Shown here in pieces: positions 33,031 to 42,354 of a DNA stretch of 47,517 nucleotides (positions are counted from its first letter, which is position 1; each line of letters opens with the position of its first letter). This stretch comes from Flavobacteriaceae bacterium. GTDB taxonomy: Bacteria > Bacteroidota > Bacteroidia > Flavobacteriales > Flavobacteriaceae. The stretch covers positions 1 through 47,517 of the forward strand of contig JANQHL010000105.1 of the NCBI GenBank assembly GCA_028277085.1. The letters are read 5' to 3'. The position numbers were made by a program, and so were the translations under genes. The notes beneath the pieces were generated by a model. The model worked only from the letters and a program-made list of their open reading frames with translations, was not told the DNA's origin and did not search any database.

Positions 33031-33789
33031 ATGGAATTTACTGGTAAAAAAGTACTGATCACAGGAGCTTCCCGGGGTATCGGCAAGGCAACGGCCTTGG
33101 CTTTTGCTGAAAAAGGGGCCAAAGTAGGGCTGAACTTTAGAAGCAATGTTGAAGAAGCCGAAAAAACACTGGCGGAATTAACCGGAAAGGGGCACGAGCT
33201 CTTCCAAAACGACATCAGTAAGAAGGAAAACTGCGAAACCCTTATTAATGATTTTGTATCAGCATATGGTCAACTAGATGTCCTGGTGAATAATGCCGGG
33301 ATTTCTATTTTTCACGAAATAGATCAAGTCGACTTTGAGCACTGGACCCATGCCTGGGAAACCACTTTTCAGACCAATCTTTTTGCAACAGCTAATCTGT
33401 GTTATTGGGGTGCCAAGGCGATGATCGAAACCGGGGGTGGTCGTATCGTTAATGTTTCTTCCCGGGGCGCTTTTCGCGGTGAACCTACTAAACCTGCCTA
33501 CGGTGCCAGCAAAGCCGCCTTGAACGCCATGAGTCAGTCCCTGGCCAAAAAACTAGCGCCTCATAACATCTATATCGGAGTAGTGGCACCAGGCTTCACG
33601 GAAACCGAAATGGCTGCGGTAACCCTCACTCCTGTTGAGCGCGAAAACCTCTTAAGAGAATCACCGTTTCAACGTATGGCACAACCTAAAGAAGTAGCCC
33701 ATGCCATTTTATTTTTAGCTTCGGAAGGAGCAGAATACACCTCGGGGACCATTATTGATGTGAATGGGGCATCCTATCTAAGAAGCTAA
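33031..33789 (+). CDS. Short-chain dehydrogenase/reductase
   Basis: 252 residues from ATG 33031; a TTG at 33025 overlaps the preceding stop and is less likely. A classical SDR: cofactor motif TGASRGIG (11-18), NNAG near 88, catalytic serine in VNVSSRGAFRG, and YGASK for the Tyr-Lys pair. The C-terminus YTSGTIIDVNGASYLRS is typical of FabG-like enzymes. Uses NAD(P)(H) on an unknown alcohol or keto substrate. It starts 2 bp after the DUF6090-type gene and is followed by an amine-oxidase-type flavoprotein. Confidence 0.9.
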   Translation: MEFTGKKVLITGASRGIGKATALAFAEKGAKVGLNFRSNVEEAEKTLAELTGKGHELFQNDISKKENCETLINDFVSAYGQLDVLVNNAGISIFHEIDQVDFEHWTHAWETTFQTNLFATANLCYWGAKAMIETGGGRIVNVSSRGAFRGEPTKPAYGASKAALNAMSQSLAKKLAPHNIYIGVVAPGFTETEMAAVTLTPVERENLLRESPFQRMAQPKEVAHAILFLASEGAEYTSGTIIDVNGASYLRS

Positions 33790-33793
33790 ATAA

Positions 33794-34993
33794 ATGAAAA
33801 TGATATCGCGAATTGAATTTATTAAAACCTGTAGTCTCTTTGGAATATCCTTGCCCTTTCAAACCGTATTAAAGGCCTGTTCCTCGGGTTCAGAGGAGCC
33901 GATTATCGCAGGTGATTTTGAGGGCACCGTGTTGATCGTAGGAGCGGGAGCAGCAGGAATGGCTACTGCCTATTTATTGCAACAGTTGGGCGTGGAATAT
34001 CAAATTTTGGAAGCGGATTCCTCCTATGGGGGAAGGTTCCGCAGCACAAATGACTTTGCGGATTTTCCCATTCCTCTGGGTGCCGAGTGGCTTCATGTTT
34101 CAGAAGCTGAGCTCCCGGCTATTGTCAATGATAGCGCTGTGCAAGTCACTACAGTTACACAAGGGTATTCGGCTACGGACACCTATGGATTCTACCGTAA
34201 TGGGGTCCTCACCGTTGAGGAAGCTGGAGCTGGCATAAACAGCTATATAGACCAAAAGTTCATCGGATCTTCTTGGTTCGATTTTTTTGACCAATATATC
34301 GTACCCAGCATTCGCAATAAAATGCGGTTCAACACGCATATCGTTTCCATCGATTATTCGGGTGACAAGGTGATTGCTTCAGAGGATAACGGAAACCAAT
34401 ATGAAGCAGATAAATTAGTGCTTACAGTACCTTTAAAAATCTTGCAATTGGGTGAGATCCGTTTTGGTCCTTCTTTACCAAACAACAAACAACGGGCTAT
34501 TGCCAATGCCAACATTTGGGGTGGGATCAAAATTTTTCTAAAGTTTACTGAAAAATTCTATCCCACTTTTTTGGAATTTGATGATAGCGAGACCAACGAA
34601 GGGCAACGCACGTATTACGATGCCGCCTATGGACAAAATACTTCGGATAATGTGCTTGGTTTGTTTGCGGTAGGCAAACAAGCGGAACCCTATCAAAATT
34701 TAAGGGGTGATGCCCAGCGGGATTATGTCTTAAACGAATTGGATGTCATTTTCAATGGAAAAGCCTCTGAAACCTTTCAGGAGATTTTGGTGCAAAACTG
34801 GAATGAACAACCCTTTGCCAGAGCGGCTTACCTAGCCGATGTGGCCCCAAGCGCTACCTCAAGGATTATGGCAGAATCGGTGGATGATAAATTGTATTTC
34901 GCGGGTGATTCCTACACCCAGGAGGATGATTGGAGTGCGGTACACAATGCCGCGCGTTCGGCCAGAGATGCGGTTCGAGAATTGATTCGGTAA
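33794..34993 (+). CDS. FAD-dependent amine-oxidase-family oxidoreductase, exported
   Basis: 399 residues. The N-terminus RIEFIKTCSLFGISLPF followed by LKACSSGS looks like a secretion signal with a possible lipidated cysteine (C29). The FAD-binding motif GAGAAGMATAYLL (51-63) and ILEADSSYGGRFRS follow, and the C-terminal flavin motif YFAGDSYTQEDDWSAVHNAA closes the fold. Members oxidise amines or related compounds with oxygen as acceptor; plant and bacterial monoamine oxidases are the model. The exact substrate is not apparent. It lies 4 bp after the SDR gene. Confidence 0.85.
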   Translation: MKMISRIEFIKTCSLFGISLPFQTVLKACSSGSEEPIIAGDFEGTVLIVGAGAAGMATAYLLQQLGVEYQILEADSSYGGRFRSTNDFADFPIPLGAEWLHVSEAELPAIVNDSAVQVTTVTQGYSATDTYGFYRNGVLTVEEAGAGINSYIDQKFIGSSWFDFFDQYIVPSIRNKMRFNTHIVSIDYSGDKVIASEDNGNQYEADKLVLTVPLKILQLGEIRFGPSLPNNKQRAIANANIWGGIKIFLKFTEKFYPTFLEFDDSETNEGQRTYYDAAYGQNTSDNVLGLFAVGKQAEPYQNLRGDAQRDYVLNELDVIFNGKASETFQEILVQNWNEQPFARAAYLADVAPSATSRIMAESVDDKLYFAGDSYTQEDDWSAVHNAARSARDAVRELIR

Positions 34994-35041
34994 TTGGTAT
35001 CCCGAATCGAGCTTCGTATCTTAGAAGCTGAATCCTAAGAT

Positions 35042-35785
35042 ATGACCACCCACCATAATGAAGACAATATTCACCGGAAATCCGGGCTTTTTAAACGTTT
35101 TGAAAAATACCTGGGAGAGTTTGTTTACGGGGGTATTGATGGTTGCGTAACCACCTTTGCGGTTGTAGCGGGTTCTGTTGGTGCGGGATTGGATAGTGCG
35201 GTAATCATTATTTTAGGATTTGCTAACCTGCTGGCCGATGGTTTTGCGATGTCCGTAGGGGCCTACTTATCTACCAGGTCTGAAATTGACAACTACAACA
35301 AACATAAACAGATTGAGTACTGGGAGATTGATAACCTCCCGGATGTGGAACGACAGGAGATCCGGGAGATTTATGCTGCTAAAGGCTTTAAAGGTCCGTT
35401 ATTGGAACAGGTGGTGGAAGTGATCACAAGTGACCGGGAAGTATGGGTGAACGATATGATGCGGGAAGAATTGGAAATGATGGTAGAGGATAAATCCCCT
35501 GTCTGGATAGGTGCGGTAACCTATACTTCGTTTATCCTAATAGGTCTGATCCCCCTGTTGGTTTATGTCATAGATTATCTTTCCCCGCAAGCCTACAATC
35601 TCTTTGCAGCGGCCTCTTTACTCACGGCTATTGGTTTTATCATCATTGGTTGGCTAAAAACCTATGTAAATCAGACTTCCGTATGGAAAGGTATCCTGGA
35701 AACCCTTGCCCTGGGATGTATTGCTGCTGTAGTGGCTTACTTTGTAGGCGACTTTTTAGAGCAGTTGATTGTGGGACAAACGTAG
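35042..35785 (+). CDS. VIT1/CCC1-family divalent metal transporter
   Basis: 247 residues. The signature is [20 protein letters not shown] with helix 1, then [20 protein letters not shown] with the conserved D and M of helix 2, and [14 protein letters not shown] soluble helical segment with acid residues (about 95-160, [19 protein letters not shown]-like) would be the metal-binding region, followed by three more membrane helices. The family moves Fe(II) or Mn(II) out of the cytosol. The window also has Feo uptake genes, so this may serve iron detoxification; that link is inference. Confidence 0.9.
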   Translation: MTTHHNEDNIHRKSGLFKRFEKYLGEFVYGGIDGCVTTFAVVAGSVGAGLDSAVIIILGFANLLADGFAMSVGAYLSTRSEIDNYNKHKQIEYWEIDNLPDVERQEIREIYAAKGFKGPLLEQVVEVITSDREVWVNDMMREELEMMVEDKSPVWIGAVTYTSFILIGLIPLLVYVIDYLSPQAYNLFAAASLLTAIGFIIIGWLKTYVNQTSVWKGILETLALGCIAAVVAYFVGDFLEQLIVGQT

Positions 35786-35792
35786 ATTTGGA

Positions 35793-36269
35793 ATGAAGAC
35801 CGCAACTGTTTCACAACTTAAAAAAGAATTACTACATCGAAATCCTGATGAATTAATAGCGTTATGCCTACGCCTTTCAAAATTCAAAAAGGAAAACAAA
35901 GAACTGCTGACCTATTTGTTATTTGAAGGGGATGATGAAGCAGGGTACATTGCCAGCGTAAAGGGAGAACTGGATGTATGGTTTTCCGAAATTAATACTA
36001 CCAGTTATTACTATATCAAAAAAAGTGTGCGGAAGATCCTCAGGAATCTCAAAAAATACATTCGGTATTCCGGTAACAAAGAAACCGAGGTGGAGCTACT
36101 CCTTTACTTTTGCAAACAACTAAAGTACTTTAGCCCTTCCATCAGAAGGAATATTACCTTGACCAATTTATATGAGCGTCAATTGTTATACCTCGAAAAG
36201 AAAATTGCGCTACTGCATGAGGATTTGCAATACGATTATGGAGTATTGCTGCAAAGCCTTCGCAAATGA
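35793..36269 (+). CDS. Hypothetical helical protein
   Basis: 158 residues from ATG 35793 (7 bp after the VIT1 stop). No known family is recognised. It is all-helical in appearance and rich in Lys, Leu and Tyr: VSQLKKELLHRNPDELIALC, YYIKKSVRKILRNLKKYIRY and LLQSLRK at the end. There is no signal or membrane segment. It sits between the transporter gene and an AraC-type gene with which it overlaps by 4 bp (ATGA), so it may be an accessory of that regulator. Confidence 0.65.
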   Translation: MKTATVSQLKKELLHRNPDELIALCLRLSKFKKENKELLTYLLFEGDDEAGYIASVKGELDVWFSEINTTSYYYIKKSVRKILRNLKKYIRYSGNKETEVELLLYFCKQLKYFSPSIRRNITLTNLYERQLLYLEKKIALLHEDLQYDYGVLLQSLRK

Positions 36270-37189
36270 GTGATATTAACCACTATGCCACCTTGGATGC
36301 GTATTGCAAAGCAATACACATTGCAGCACCTAAATGGCCGGACTTTGATATACGAACTTTTGAGGAAAATATGAAAACGGTAAAGCACAAAATGCCGCCG
36401 TTCAAACATGAATTCTATGCGATTGCGTTAAAACTATCCGGTGGGGGGTTTGCCGAAACCGGAAATTTTTCCACGGAATCCTTATCCGCAACCGTTTTTT
36501 TCAATTCCCCCTACCAGATCATCCAATGGGACATCGCACCGGATTGGGATGGGTACTATATCATTTTTTCAGAGGAATTCTATCAACTCGGACAGCCAAA
36601 AAATCAAATCAGCACTGCTTTTCCTTTCCTTTTGGTAGATAATACTATCCCCATTGCCTTATCCAAAATGGAAGCCTTGCCCTTTATCAATACGTTCAAG
36701 GATCTTTTAACCGAACACCGAAAAGATGATGGGATGTCCAGGACGATCTGTCACCTGGGCACTCAAATGCTATTGCATAAAGTAGCGCGTCTTTTTAAGG
36801 AAAAGGTCTCAACACAAGAACTCACACGAACGCATCGCGACAACGACCTTGCCCTGGTAAGTCGTTTTAAAACCCTGGTAGAGACCAGCTTTTATCCAAA
36901 TCAGTATTTTGAATATGGAGAACCGCACAAAGTACAATTCTATGCAGACCAACTGCATTTACACCCGAATCACCTCAATGCGGTGGTAAAACGGATTACT
37001 TCGCAATCGGCCTCCGAGATCATCTACAAGCACATGGTGGCCTTGGCCAAATCCAAGTTGCGGCAGACCAACAAATCCATTAAAGAAATTGCTTTTGACC
37101 TTTACTATAACTACCCCAACCATTTTGCCAATTTCTTCAAAAAGCAAACCGGAAAAACACCTAATACCTTCCGTAAAAACGCTATCTAA
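36266..37189 (+). CDS. AraC-family regulator with N-terminal sensing domain
   Basis: 307 residues. Residues 1-180 form a cupin-like sensing domain (FKHEFYAIALKLSGGGFAET and ATVFFNSPYQIIQWDI are typical strands). The DNA-binding part covers about 225-307: LHLHPNHLNAVVKRITSQSA and IKEIAFDLYYNYPNHFANFF followed by KKQTGKTPNTFRK. It starts within the stop of the preceding gene (ATGA). A 13-bp direct repeat sits 20 bp after its stop, ahead of the hydrolase gene, which makes that gene the probable target. Confidence 0.9.
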   Translation: MSDINHYATLDAYCKAIHIAAPKWPDFDIRTFEENMKTVKHKMPPFKHEFYAIALKLSGGGFAETGNFSTESLSATVFFNSPYQIIQWDIAPDWDGYYIIFSEEFYQLGQPKNQISTAFPFLLVDNTIPIALSKMEALPFINTFKDLLTEHRKDDGMSRTICHLGTQMLLHKVARLFKEKVSTQELTRTHRDNDLALVSRFKTLVETSFYPNQYFEYGEPHKVQFYADQLHLHPNHLNAVVKRITSQSASEIIYKHMVALAKSKLRQTNKSIKEIAFDLYYNYPNHFANFFKKQTGKTPNTFRKNAI

Positions 37190-37208
37190 GGAAATCTGAA
37201 TCCCAACA

Positions 37209-37242
37209 TTTGAATTCTGTAGTAGCTCCTTTGAATTCCGTA
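37209..37242 (+). promoter_or_regulatory. Direct repeat, candidate AraC operator
   Basis: TTTGAATTCTGTA at 37209-37221 and TTTGAATTCCGTA at 37230-37242, a 21-bp period matching two helical turns. It lies between the AraC-type gene and the start at 37315. Confidence 0.5.
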
Positions 37243-37314
37243 CGTCCTAGGAATACCGCTACCATTAGTTTTACATCAGTACTAATTGATAACAAAAAAA
37301 TCATTTTAAACGCC

Positions 37315-39216
37315 ATGAAAAACATAATCGTAACAGTCACTATCGCCCTCTTCCTGATAGCCTGTATAAATGAAAAAACAACTAAAAACGAAACAGAAAT
37401 GACTACCGTAGCAACAACTACCGAAAGTGCAGAAAAGCAGATCAAGAGCGTTATCCACACGCTATTTCATAGTGTAGATCAACGGAATTGGGAGGCCGTC
37501 AGGCAAACGATGGCAGATTCCGTTTATACCGATTACACGGCCTTAGGTGGGGATTCCGGCTTTAAAACCCCGTCGGAAATACTTGAAGGATGGGAAGCCT
37601 TGCTTCCCGGATTTGAACGCACAATACATCAGGTGCATAACGAAGCCATTTGGGTAGCTGGCGATAGAGCAACAGCCACCATGGACGCCATAGCCACTCA
37701 TTTTTTGACGGATGATTTTTGGACGGTCTTCGTGGGGTATGATACTGAGTTTATAAGGGAAAACGGCGAATGGAAGTTAGCACGGATCGATTTGAGCCTG
37801 TATGACCAAACCGGAAATGGACAACTCCCGCTTACGGCCATGGAAAATGTAAAAAATGGAAACATCCCTCCACTGGTAGCAGCGGAAAACGTTGCTGCTA
37901 TTGAAGCCTTTTTCTCCGGTTTGGAGGAACGCGATCTTAATAAAGTATTGTCATCCCTGGATGATAGGGTTGTACAGGAAATGCCCTTTGCTCCTAGCAA
38001 TTTTCCAAAAACCCTAAACGGTATAACGGCTATGGAAACCCAATATTCCGGGGTAATGGAGTATACCCAAAAATACGAACGGGAATACTTTGGTACTTCC
38101 AATCCCAATGTCATCCTTGCCAAATTCGAGGGCACCATTACCACGGGAGAGGGAAAACCGTACAATAATTCCTACGTTGGGATTTACACCCTTAATGAAA
38201 GTGGAAAAATCGAAAAATTTGTAGAGCAGTTCAATCCGAATATCCTTTTAAACGGATGGCCCGGATTACAACCAGAGACGTATTCCGTTCATCAAGCTGG
38301 TGCCGCCACCAACAGCGGCGTTACCTTGGAAGAGGTAAGTTTCAACAGCAGTGGAGCCCTGTTAAAAGGACATTTGTTCCTCCCTCCGGAGTTTAATACA
38401 AACAGCACCTACCCTGCTGCTATAGTTACCGGTAGTTGGACCAGTGTTAAGGAACAAATGCCGGACGAATATGCCAGCGTTTTAGCCAAGGACGGCTTTA
38501 TTACACTAACTTTTGACTTTACCGGATTTGGGGAGAGCGAAGGCCAACCCCGACAGGTTGAGGACTATCAATTAAAAATACAGGACATCAAAGCTGCCGT
38601 TGATTTTTTGGTGGCTCATAAAAATGTCGATAGTGAAAAGCTTTCCGGATTAGGGGTTTGTGCCAGCTCTGGCTATATGGCCCATGCAACGGCTCAGGAT
38701 GATCGTATTAGGAATTTGATACTGGTCGCCCCATGGTTACACAACCCTGAAATCGCAAAAGCCATATATGATATGCGCCCCGGGGGAACAGAGGGCTTGC
38801 TTAAGGCCGCACGAGCTGCTAAAATACAATATGCCGAAACAGGGCAAATGGACTATGTATTGGCGGCCAGTGAATTGGACCCACTAAGTGCAATGTACGT
38901 TCCCAACAACATCTTTGATTACTATTTGAATCCTGCTAAAGCTGCAGGGTCATACTATGATAATCGCTTTGCTGTTAGCAGCTGGGAACCCTGGTTAACT
39001 TTTGACGGTATCTCTGTGGGAGCGGATATTTCACAACCTGTTTTCATCGTACATAGTGAAAGCGGTGCTGTCCCACAAGGCACAAAACAGTTCTACGAAT
39101 TATTGAAAGGGGAAAAAGACATTACATGGTTGAATCAATTCAATCAGCAGCAATTATATTTTGAAGCAGATGCCGTAACGGCTGCAATGGGAGCCGTGGT
39201 AAATTACTTAAAATAG
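37315..39216 (+). CDS. Lipoprotein with two SnoaL-like domains fused to an alpha/beta hydrolase
   Basis: 633 residues from ATG 37315; an in-frame ATG at 37210 would translate the operator repeat and is rejected. MKNIIVTVTIALFLIACINE is a lipoprotein signal. Residues about 40-165 and 185-310 are two NTF2/SnoaL-like domains (IKSVIHTLFHSVDQRNWEAV and VAAIEAFFSGLEERDLNKVL start them). An alpha/beta hydrolase of dienelactone-hydrolase type follows (about 340-633), with FDFTGFGESEGQP, the nucleophile elbow LGVCASSGYM (C449 in the serine position), and the late IVHSESGAVPQG. It is exported or membrane-tethered. The unusual domain stack has no obvious known function. Confidence 0.82.
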   Translation: MKNIIVTVTIALFLIACINEKTTKNETEMTTVATTTESAEKQIKSVIHTLFHSVDQRNWEAVRQTMADSVYTDYTALGGDSGFKTPSEILEGWEALLPGFERTIHQVHNEAIWVAGDRATATMDAIATHFLTDDFWTVFVGYDTEFIRENGEWKLARIDLSLYDQTGNGQLPLTAMENVKNGNIPPLVAAENVAAIEAFFSGLEERDLNKVLSSLDDRVVQEMPFAPSNFPKTLNGITAMETQYSGVMEYTQKYEREYFGTSNPNVILAKFEGTITTGEGKPYNNSYVGIYTLNESGKIEKFVEQFNPNILLNGWPGLQPETYSVHQAGAATNSGVTLEEVSFNSSGALLKGHLFLPPEFNTNSTYPAAIVTGSWTSVKEQMPDEYASVLAKDGFITLTFDFTGFGESEGQPRQVEDYQLKIQDIKAAVDFLVAHKNVDSEKLSGLGVCASSGYMAHATAQDDRIRNLILVAPWLHNPEIAKAIYDMRPGGTEGLLKAARAAKIQYAETGQMDYVLAASELDPLSAMYVPNNIFDYYLNPAKAAGSYYDNRFAVSSWEPWLTFDGISVGADISQPVFIVHSESGAVPQGTKQFYELLKGEKDITWLNQFNQQQLYFEADAVTAAMGAVVNYLK

Positions 39217-39250
39217 TTTGGTAAATTGTAAAAGACAAAAAAGAAATACT

Positions 39251-40096
39251 ATGGAAAATAACAACGAAAATACCGTTTGGTTTATTACTGGAGCCTCTTC
39301 AGGCTTCGGCAGATCCCTGGCAGAACATGCCATAAGCAACGGCTACAACGTGGTGGCAACCGCACGAAGAAAAGAAAAACTGGAAGAATTGCGGTCCATG
39401 GCCCCCGGGCAAGTCCTGCCCATCCAAATGGACGTGACCCAGCGGGAAGAAGTAAAACAAGGTGTGGCCGAGGCTATAAAACAATGGGGTAGGATTGATG
39501 TGCTTATTAACAACGCAGGCTATGGCATTGTAGGTGCATTAGAAGAAACCCCGGAGGAAGAACTAAGAAAACAAATGGAAACAAATTTCTTTGGTGCAGT
39601 TGCTGTTACCCAGGAGGCTTTACCTCATATGCGAAAAGCCGAAGGTGGGGCCATCGTAAATATGAGCAGTATGGGCGGCAATATGTCTTTTGGAGGATTT
39701 GGCGCTTATTCTGCTTCAAAATTTGCCCTGGAAGGGGCTTCCGAAGCCCTGGCACAGGAAGTTGCTCCGTTTGGCATAAAAACTATGATCGTTGAGCCCG
39801 GGGCCTTCCGTACTGAATTTGCCGGAAATGCTTTAAAACACATGCCGAAAATTGATGCGTATGATGCTATCGTAGGCGGTACCCGTGATTTTGCGAAAAG
39901 TATGCATAATACTCAGGAAGGGGATCCAAAAAAAGCAGCAGAAGCTATTGAAAAAGCCTTGCTTTCGGAGCATACCCCGCTACGTTTACAACTAGGCAAA
40001 GATGCTGTAGATGCTGTTAAAGCACATGGAGAGCAGTTGCTGGCCGACCTGGAGACATGGCGGGAAGTTGCTGAAAATACCGGGTTTGAAAGCTAA
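39251..40096 (+). CDS. Short-chain dehydrogenase/reductase
   Basis: 281 residues from ATG 39251; upstream TTG at 39218 touches the preceding stop and is not needed. TGASSGFG (13-20) binds the cofactor, INNAGYG follows near 90, the serine is in VNMSSMGG and the Tyr-Lys pair in YSASK. The pattern ARRKEKLEEL and the C-terminal helices (ADLETWREVAENTGFES) fit 17-beta-hydroxysteroid-like or general SDR oxidoreductases. NADP is suggested by the arginines after strand 2 (ATARRKE). Substrate unknown. It probably shares the transcript with the hydrolase 34 bp upstream. Confidence 0.9.
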   Translation: MENNNENTVWFITGASSGFGRSLAEHAISNGYNVVATARRKEKLEELRSMAPGQVLPIQMDVTQREEVKQGVAEAIKQWGRIDVLINNAGYGIVGALEETPEEELRKQMETNFFGAVAVTQEALPHMRKAEGGAIVNMSSMGGNMSFGGFGAYSASKFALEGASEALAQEVAPFGIKTMIVEPGAFRTEFAGNALKHMPKIDAYDAIVGGTRDFAKSMHNTQEGDPKKAAEAIEKALLSEHTPLRLQLGKDAVDAVKAHGEQLLADLETWREVAENTGFES

Positions 40097-40118
40097 ATAG
40101 CAGTACTACTGGAACCAT

Positions 40119-40155
40119 AAATCCATCAATTATCCAAATTGATGGATTTATTTTT
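40119..40155. terminator. Bidirectional terminator between SDR and MFS genes
   Basis: AAATCCATCAATT (40119-40131) pairs perfectly over 13 bp with AATTGATGGATTT (40137-40149), followed by a T-rich run. It overlaps the last codons of the convergent MFS gene. Confidence 0.9.
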
Positions 40156-41301
40156 GTTCATTACCAAAAAGAGTAGCCCCAAAAACGCTAAAAACGAACA
40201 GCCTAGCATAGCCCCGGGTATGTTTTCGTAGATACTTTGATAGTACCATCCGGAAAACAAGGCCCCTAGCCCTATCCCCGCTTCCAGCGCAATAAACATT
40301 GTGGCCACACCCTTTCCTTTCTGCCCCTCAGGACTTAAATCAAATGTCCAGGCGCTTAAAGCGGGTGACAGAATCCCCATGGAAAACCCATAAATTCCCG
40401 CTGCTAACAGTAGTCCATTCGGAAATTGTAAAGCAGCCATTAGCACTAATGAGATCAATAACACCAATAACCCGACAATAGTTATTACTTTCCTTCCAAG
40501 GCGATCCGAAGCTTTCCCAGCGACAAAACGTATAGCCAGGGAAGTCACTGTAAAAACGATAAAAAAACTTCCTTTGTTGGCTATCCCCAGGTATTCACTC
40601 CAATCCGGAATTAAGGTTAGCATCATTCCAAACGCAGCATAGGTTAAAAAAGTAATTATCGCAGGGACCAAAACTTCCGGTGCGATGATGTCGCTTCTTG
40701 AAATTCGTAGTAAACGCCAACGAAACTGCTCTCTATGTGTTAATGTTTCTTTTAGTCGCAAAATAAAAATGAGGGACAATAAGGCCATGCACGAAGAGCT
40801 ATGGAACAAAACTGCAAAGGAAAAGTGCATCTTTATCCAACTTCCTAAGGCCGGCCCCAAAGCCAAACCGGTACTAAAAAAAAGGCCTTGGACACCGAAC
40901 GCCTCCCCCCACCGTTTAGCAGGAATGATATCAGAGACATAGGCTGCAATTGCGGTAGGACTAAATCCGGTAGAAAAACCATGGAAAAGTCGCAAAAAAA
41001 GAAATCCTGCTACAGAGCCTAAAATCGGATAAAATACCCCACAGATTACACAGACTAAAGCGCCAACCACCATAACAGGCTTTCTTCCAATTCTGTCGGT
41101 TAGCACCCCACTAAAAGGACGGGATAATCCAGCGGTAAGGGTAAACAAAGCTATGATCAGGCCTATATATTCTGCTCCTCCCAGACCGGATAAATAGGCC
41201 GGAAGTTCAGGGATGAGCATGTTATAACTTGCCGAAAAGAACAAGGAGCTTAAACATAATACTCCAAAACGAAGACTGTAAATGCTAGGTGTTTTTTGCA
41301 T
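40126..41301 (-). CDS. MFS transporter (drug-efflux-like)
   Basis: 391 residues with about 12 membrane helices. The first loop motif is present as GVLTDRIGRKPVMV and the repeated one as GKASDRLGRKVI, both MFS signatures. The sequence GFSTGFSPTAIAAYVSDIIP and the overall length fit the efflux (DHA) families. It exports a small molecule in exchange for protons; the cargo is unknown. It is divergent from a Crp-type regulator at 41388, with only 86 bp between them, so that regulator is the likely controller. Confidence 0.88.
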   Translation of the reverse strand: MQKTPSIYSLRFGVLCLSSLFFSASYNMLIPELPAYLSGLGGAEYIGLIIALFTLTAGLSRPFSGVLTDRIGRKPVMVVGALVCVICGVFYPILGSVAGFLFLRLFHGFSTGFSPTAIAAYVSDIIPAKRWGEAFGVQGLFFSTGLALGPALGSWIKMHFSFAVLFHSSSCMALLSLIFILRLKETLTHREQFRWRLLRISRSDIIAPEVLVPAIITFLTYAAFGMMLTLIPDWSEYLGIANKGSFFIVFTVTSLAIRFVAGKASDRLGRKVITIVGLLVLLISLVLMAALQFPNGLLLAAGIYGFSMGILSPALSAWTFDLSPEGQKGKGVATMFIALEAGIGLGALFSGWYYQSIYENIPGAMLGCSFLAFLGLLFLVMNKNKSINLDN

Positions 41302-41367
41302 CCCAAGTGGTATCTTGTTGCAGGTAAAAACCTCAGCAAAGAAATAGGCGATCCGTCAGTTAAAAAA

Positions 41368-41379
41368 GGACATTTGTCC
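41368..41379. promoter_or_regulatory. Dyad in front of the Crp-type gene
   Basis: GGACA-tt-TGTCC lies 8 bp before the ATG of the Crp-type gene and in the shared upstream region of the divergent MFS gene. It is a possible operator, not a known consensus. Confidence 0.35.
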
Positions 41380-41387
41380 CAGGGGAA

Positions 41388-41948
41388 ATGATCAGGAGAA
41401 ACAAGGCATTTTTGGAATATATCAGCAAACTTCATGCGTTAGGGGAACACCCTACCATTGAAATGCAGCATGCCAGCGTTGGAGAAAAGATCATTAGGGA
41501 ACGGACCTCCGTCTTTGCGGTTTACGTAATGGAAGCTGGGATGGCCAAGTGTTACCTTACAGAGGATACCGGAAACGATTTTATACAGGAGTTCTTTGGG
41601 GAGGGTGAAGTGTTTGGGGAGATCGAAGCAATTACCAACGCCTTTAGTTTTTGTACGATAGAAGCCCTGACACCGATGTCCTACTTTAAAATTCCAAAGG
41701 AAACCTTTCTGGCTTTGCTGCAATCCGACAAGGTGTTCAATCGACAGGTGCTAAAGTTAATGGGCAACAAGATCCGATATACGGCGCTTAGACATTCCTA
41801 CCACCAATCCCACCCGTTAGAAGCCAATTTTAAAAAACTATTGCAGGAATTCCCTGATCTATTACAAAAGATCTCCAAGAAGGATATTGCCAACTATTTG
41901 GGCATTACGGTACGAAGCCTGAACAGAATGATCCAAGCTATGCCGTAA
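41388..41948 (+). CDS. Crp/Fnr-family transcription regulator
   Basis: 186 residues. The cyclic-nucleotide-binding-type beta roll occupies about 15-130 (IRERTSVFAVYVMEAGMAKC, EFFGEGEVFGEIEAITNAFS and IEALTPMSYFKIPKETFLAL). The last 50 residues hold a short helix-turn-helix, ISKKDIANYLGITVRSLNRM. Many Bacteroidota members of this type bind no cAMP. It stands alone after a divergent promoter region shared with the MFS transporter and so probably regulates that gene and itself. Confidence 0.9.
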   Translation: MIRRNKAFLEYISKLHALGEHPTIEMQHASVGEKIIRERTSVFAVYVMEAGMAKCYLTEDTGNDFIQEFFGEGEVFGEIEAITNAFSFCTIEALTPMSYFKIPKETFLALLQSDKVFNRQVLKLMGNKIRYTALRHSYHQSHPLEANFKKLLQEFPDLLQKISKKDIANYLGITVRSLNRMIQAMP

Positions 41949-42354
41949 CCCTATCACACAATACAATATTGCAAACCACCTATTCAAAGATTCCAGCCCA
42001 TACAGGGTTGGCAGCCTAAGACCAAACGGATAGAATTAAGAATGGGATCCCTGAGTCACAACAGCCTTTCTTATAATTATACTGATACAACAAGCTTTTT
42101 AAGTTCTAATCCCAATTCACCAGGAGCTCTGGCCAATCACAATAAAAACCAGCAATTTGGTTATTAAGTCAACTTCTACATCTTGGTATTTTGCAGTAAG
42201 AAAAGGAGGAACCATCAGAGCGGAGCAATACGGAATAGGACAATGAAGGCTAAAACTGCTAAAAGTTAACTAAGAAAAGGTAGTTTTAATCCAGCTATAC
42301 TGTTAAGCAACATTGTTCTAAGGGAGAAACCTGGCGGTTTACATAAGGTATACT
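41949..42354. other. Gene-free stretch, about 400 bp
   Basis: No gene, repeat or clear promoter was recognised. Short open frames show no family features. Confidence 0.6.

Noticed and set aside
37210-37314. Upstream start for the SnoaL/hydrolase gene
   Set aside because: It would translate the AraC-type direct repeats and move the lipoprotein signal inside the protein.
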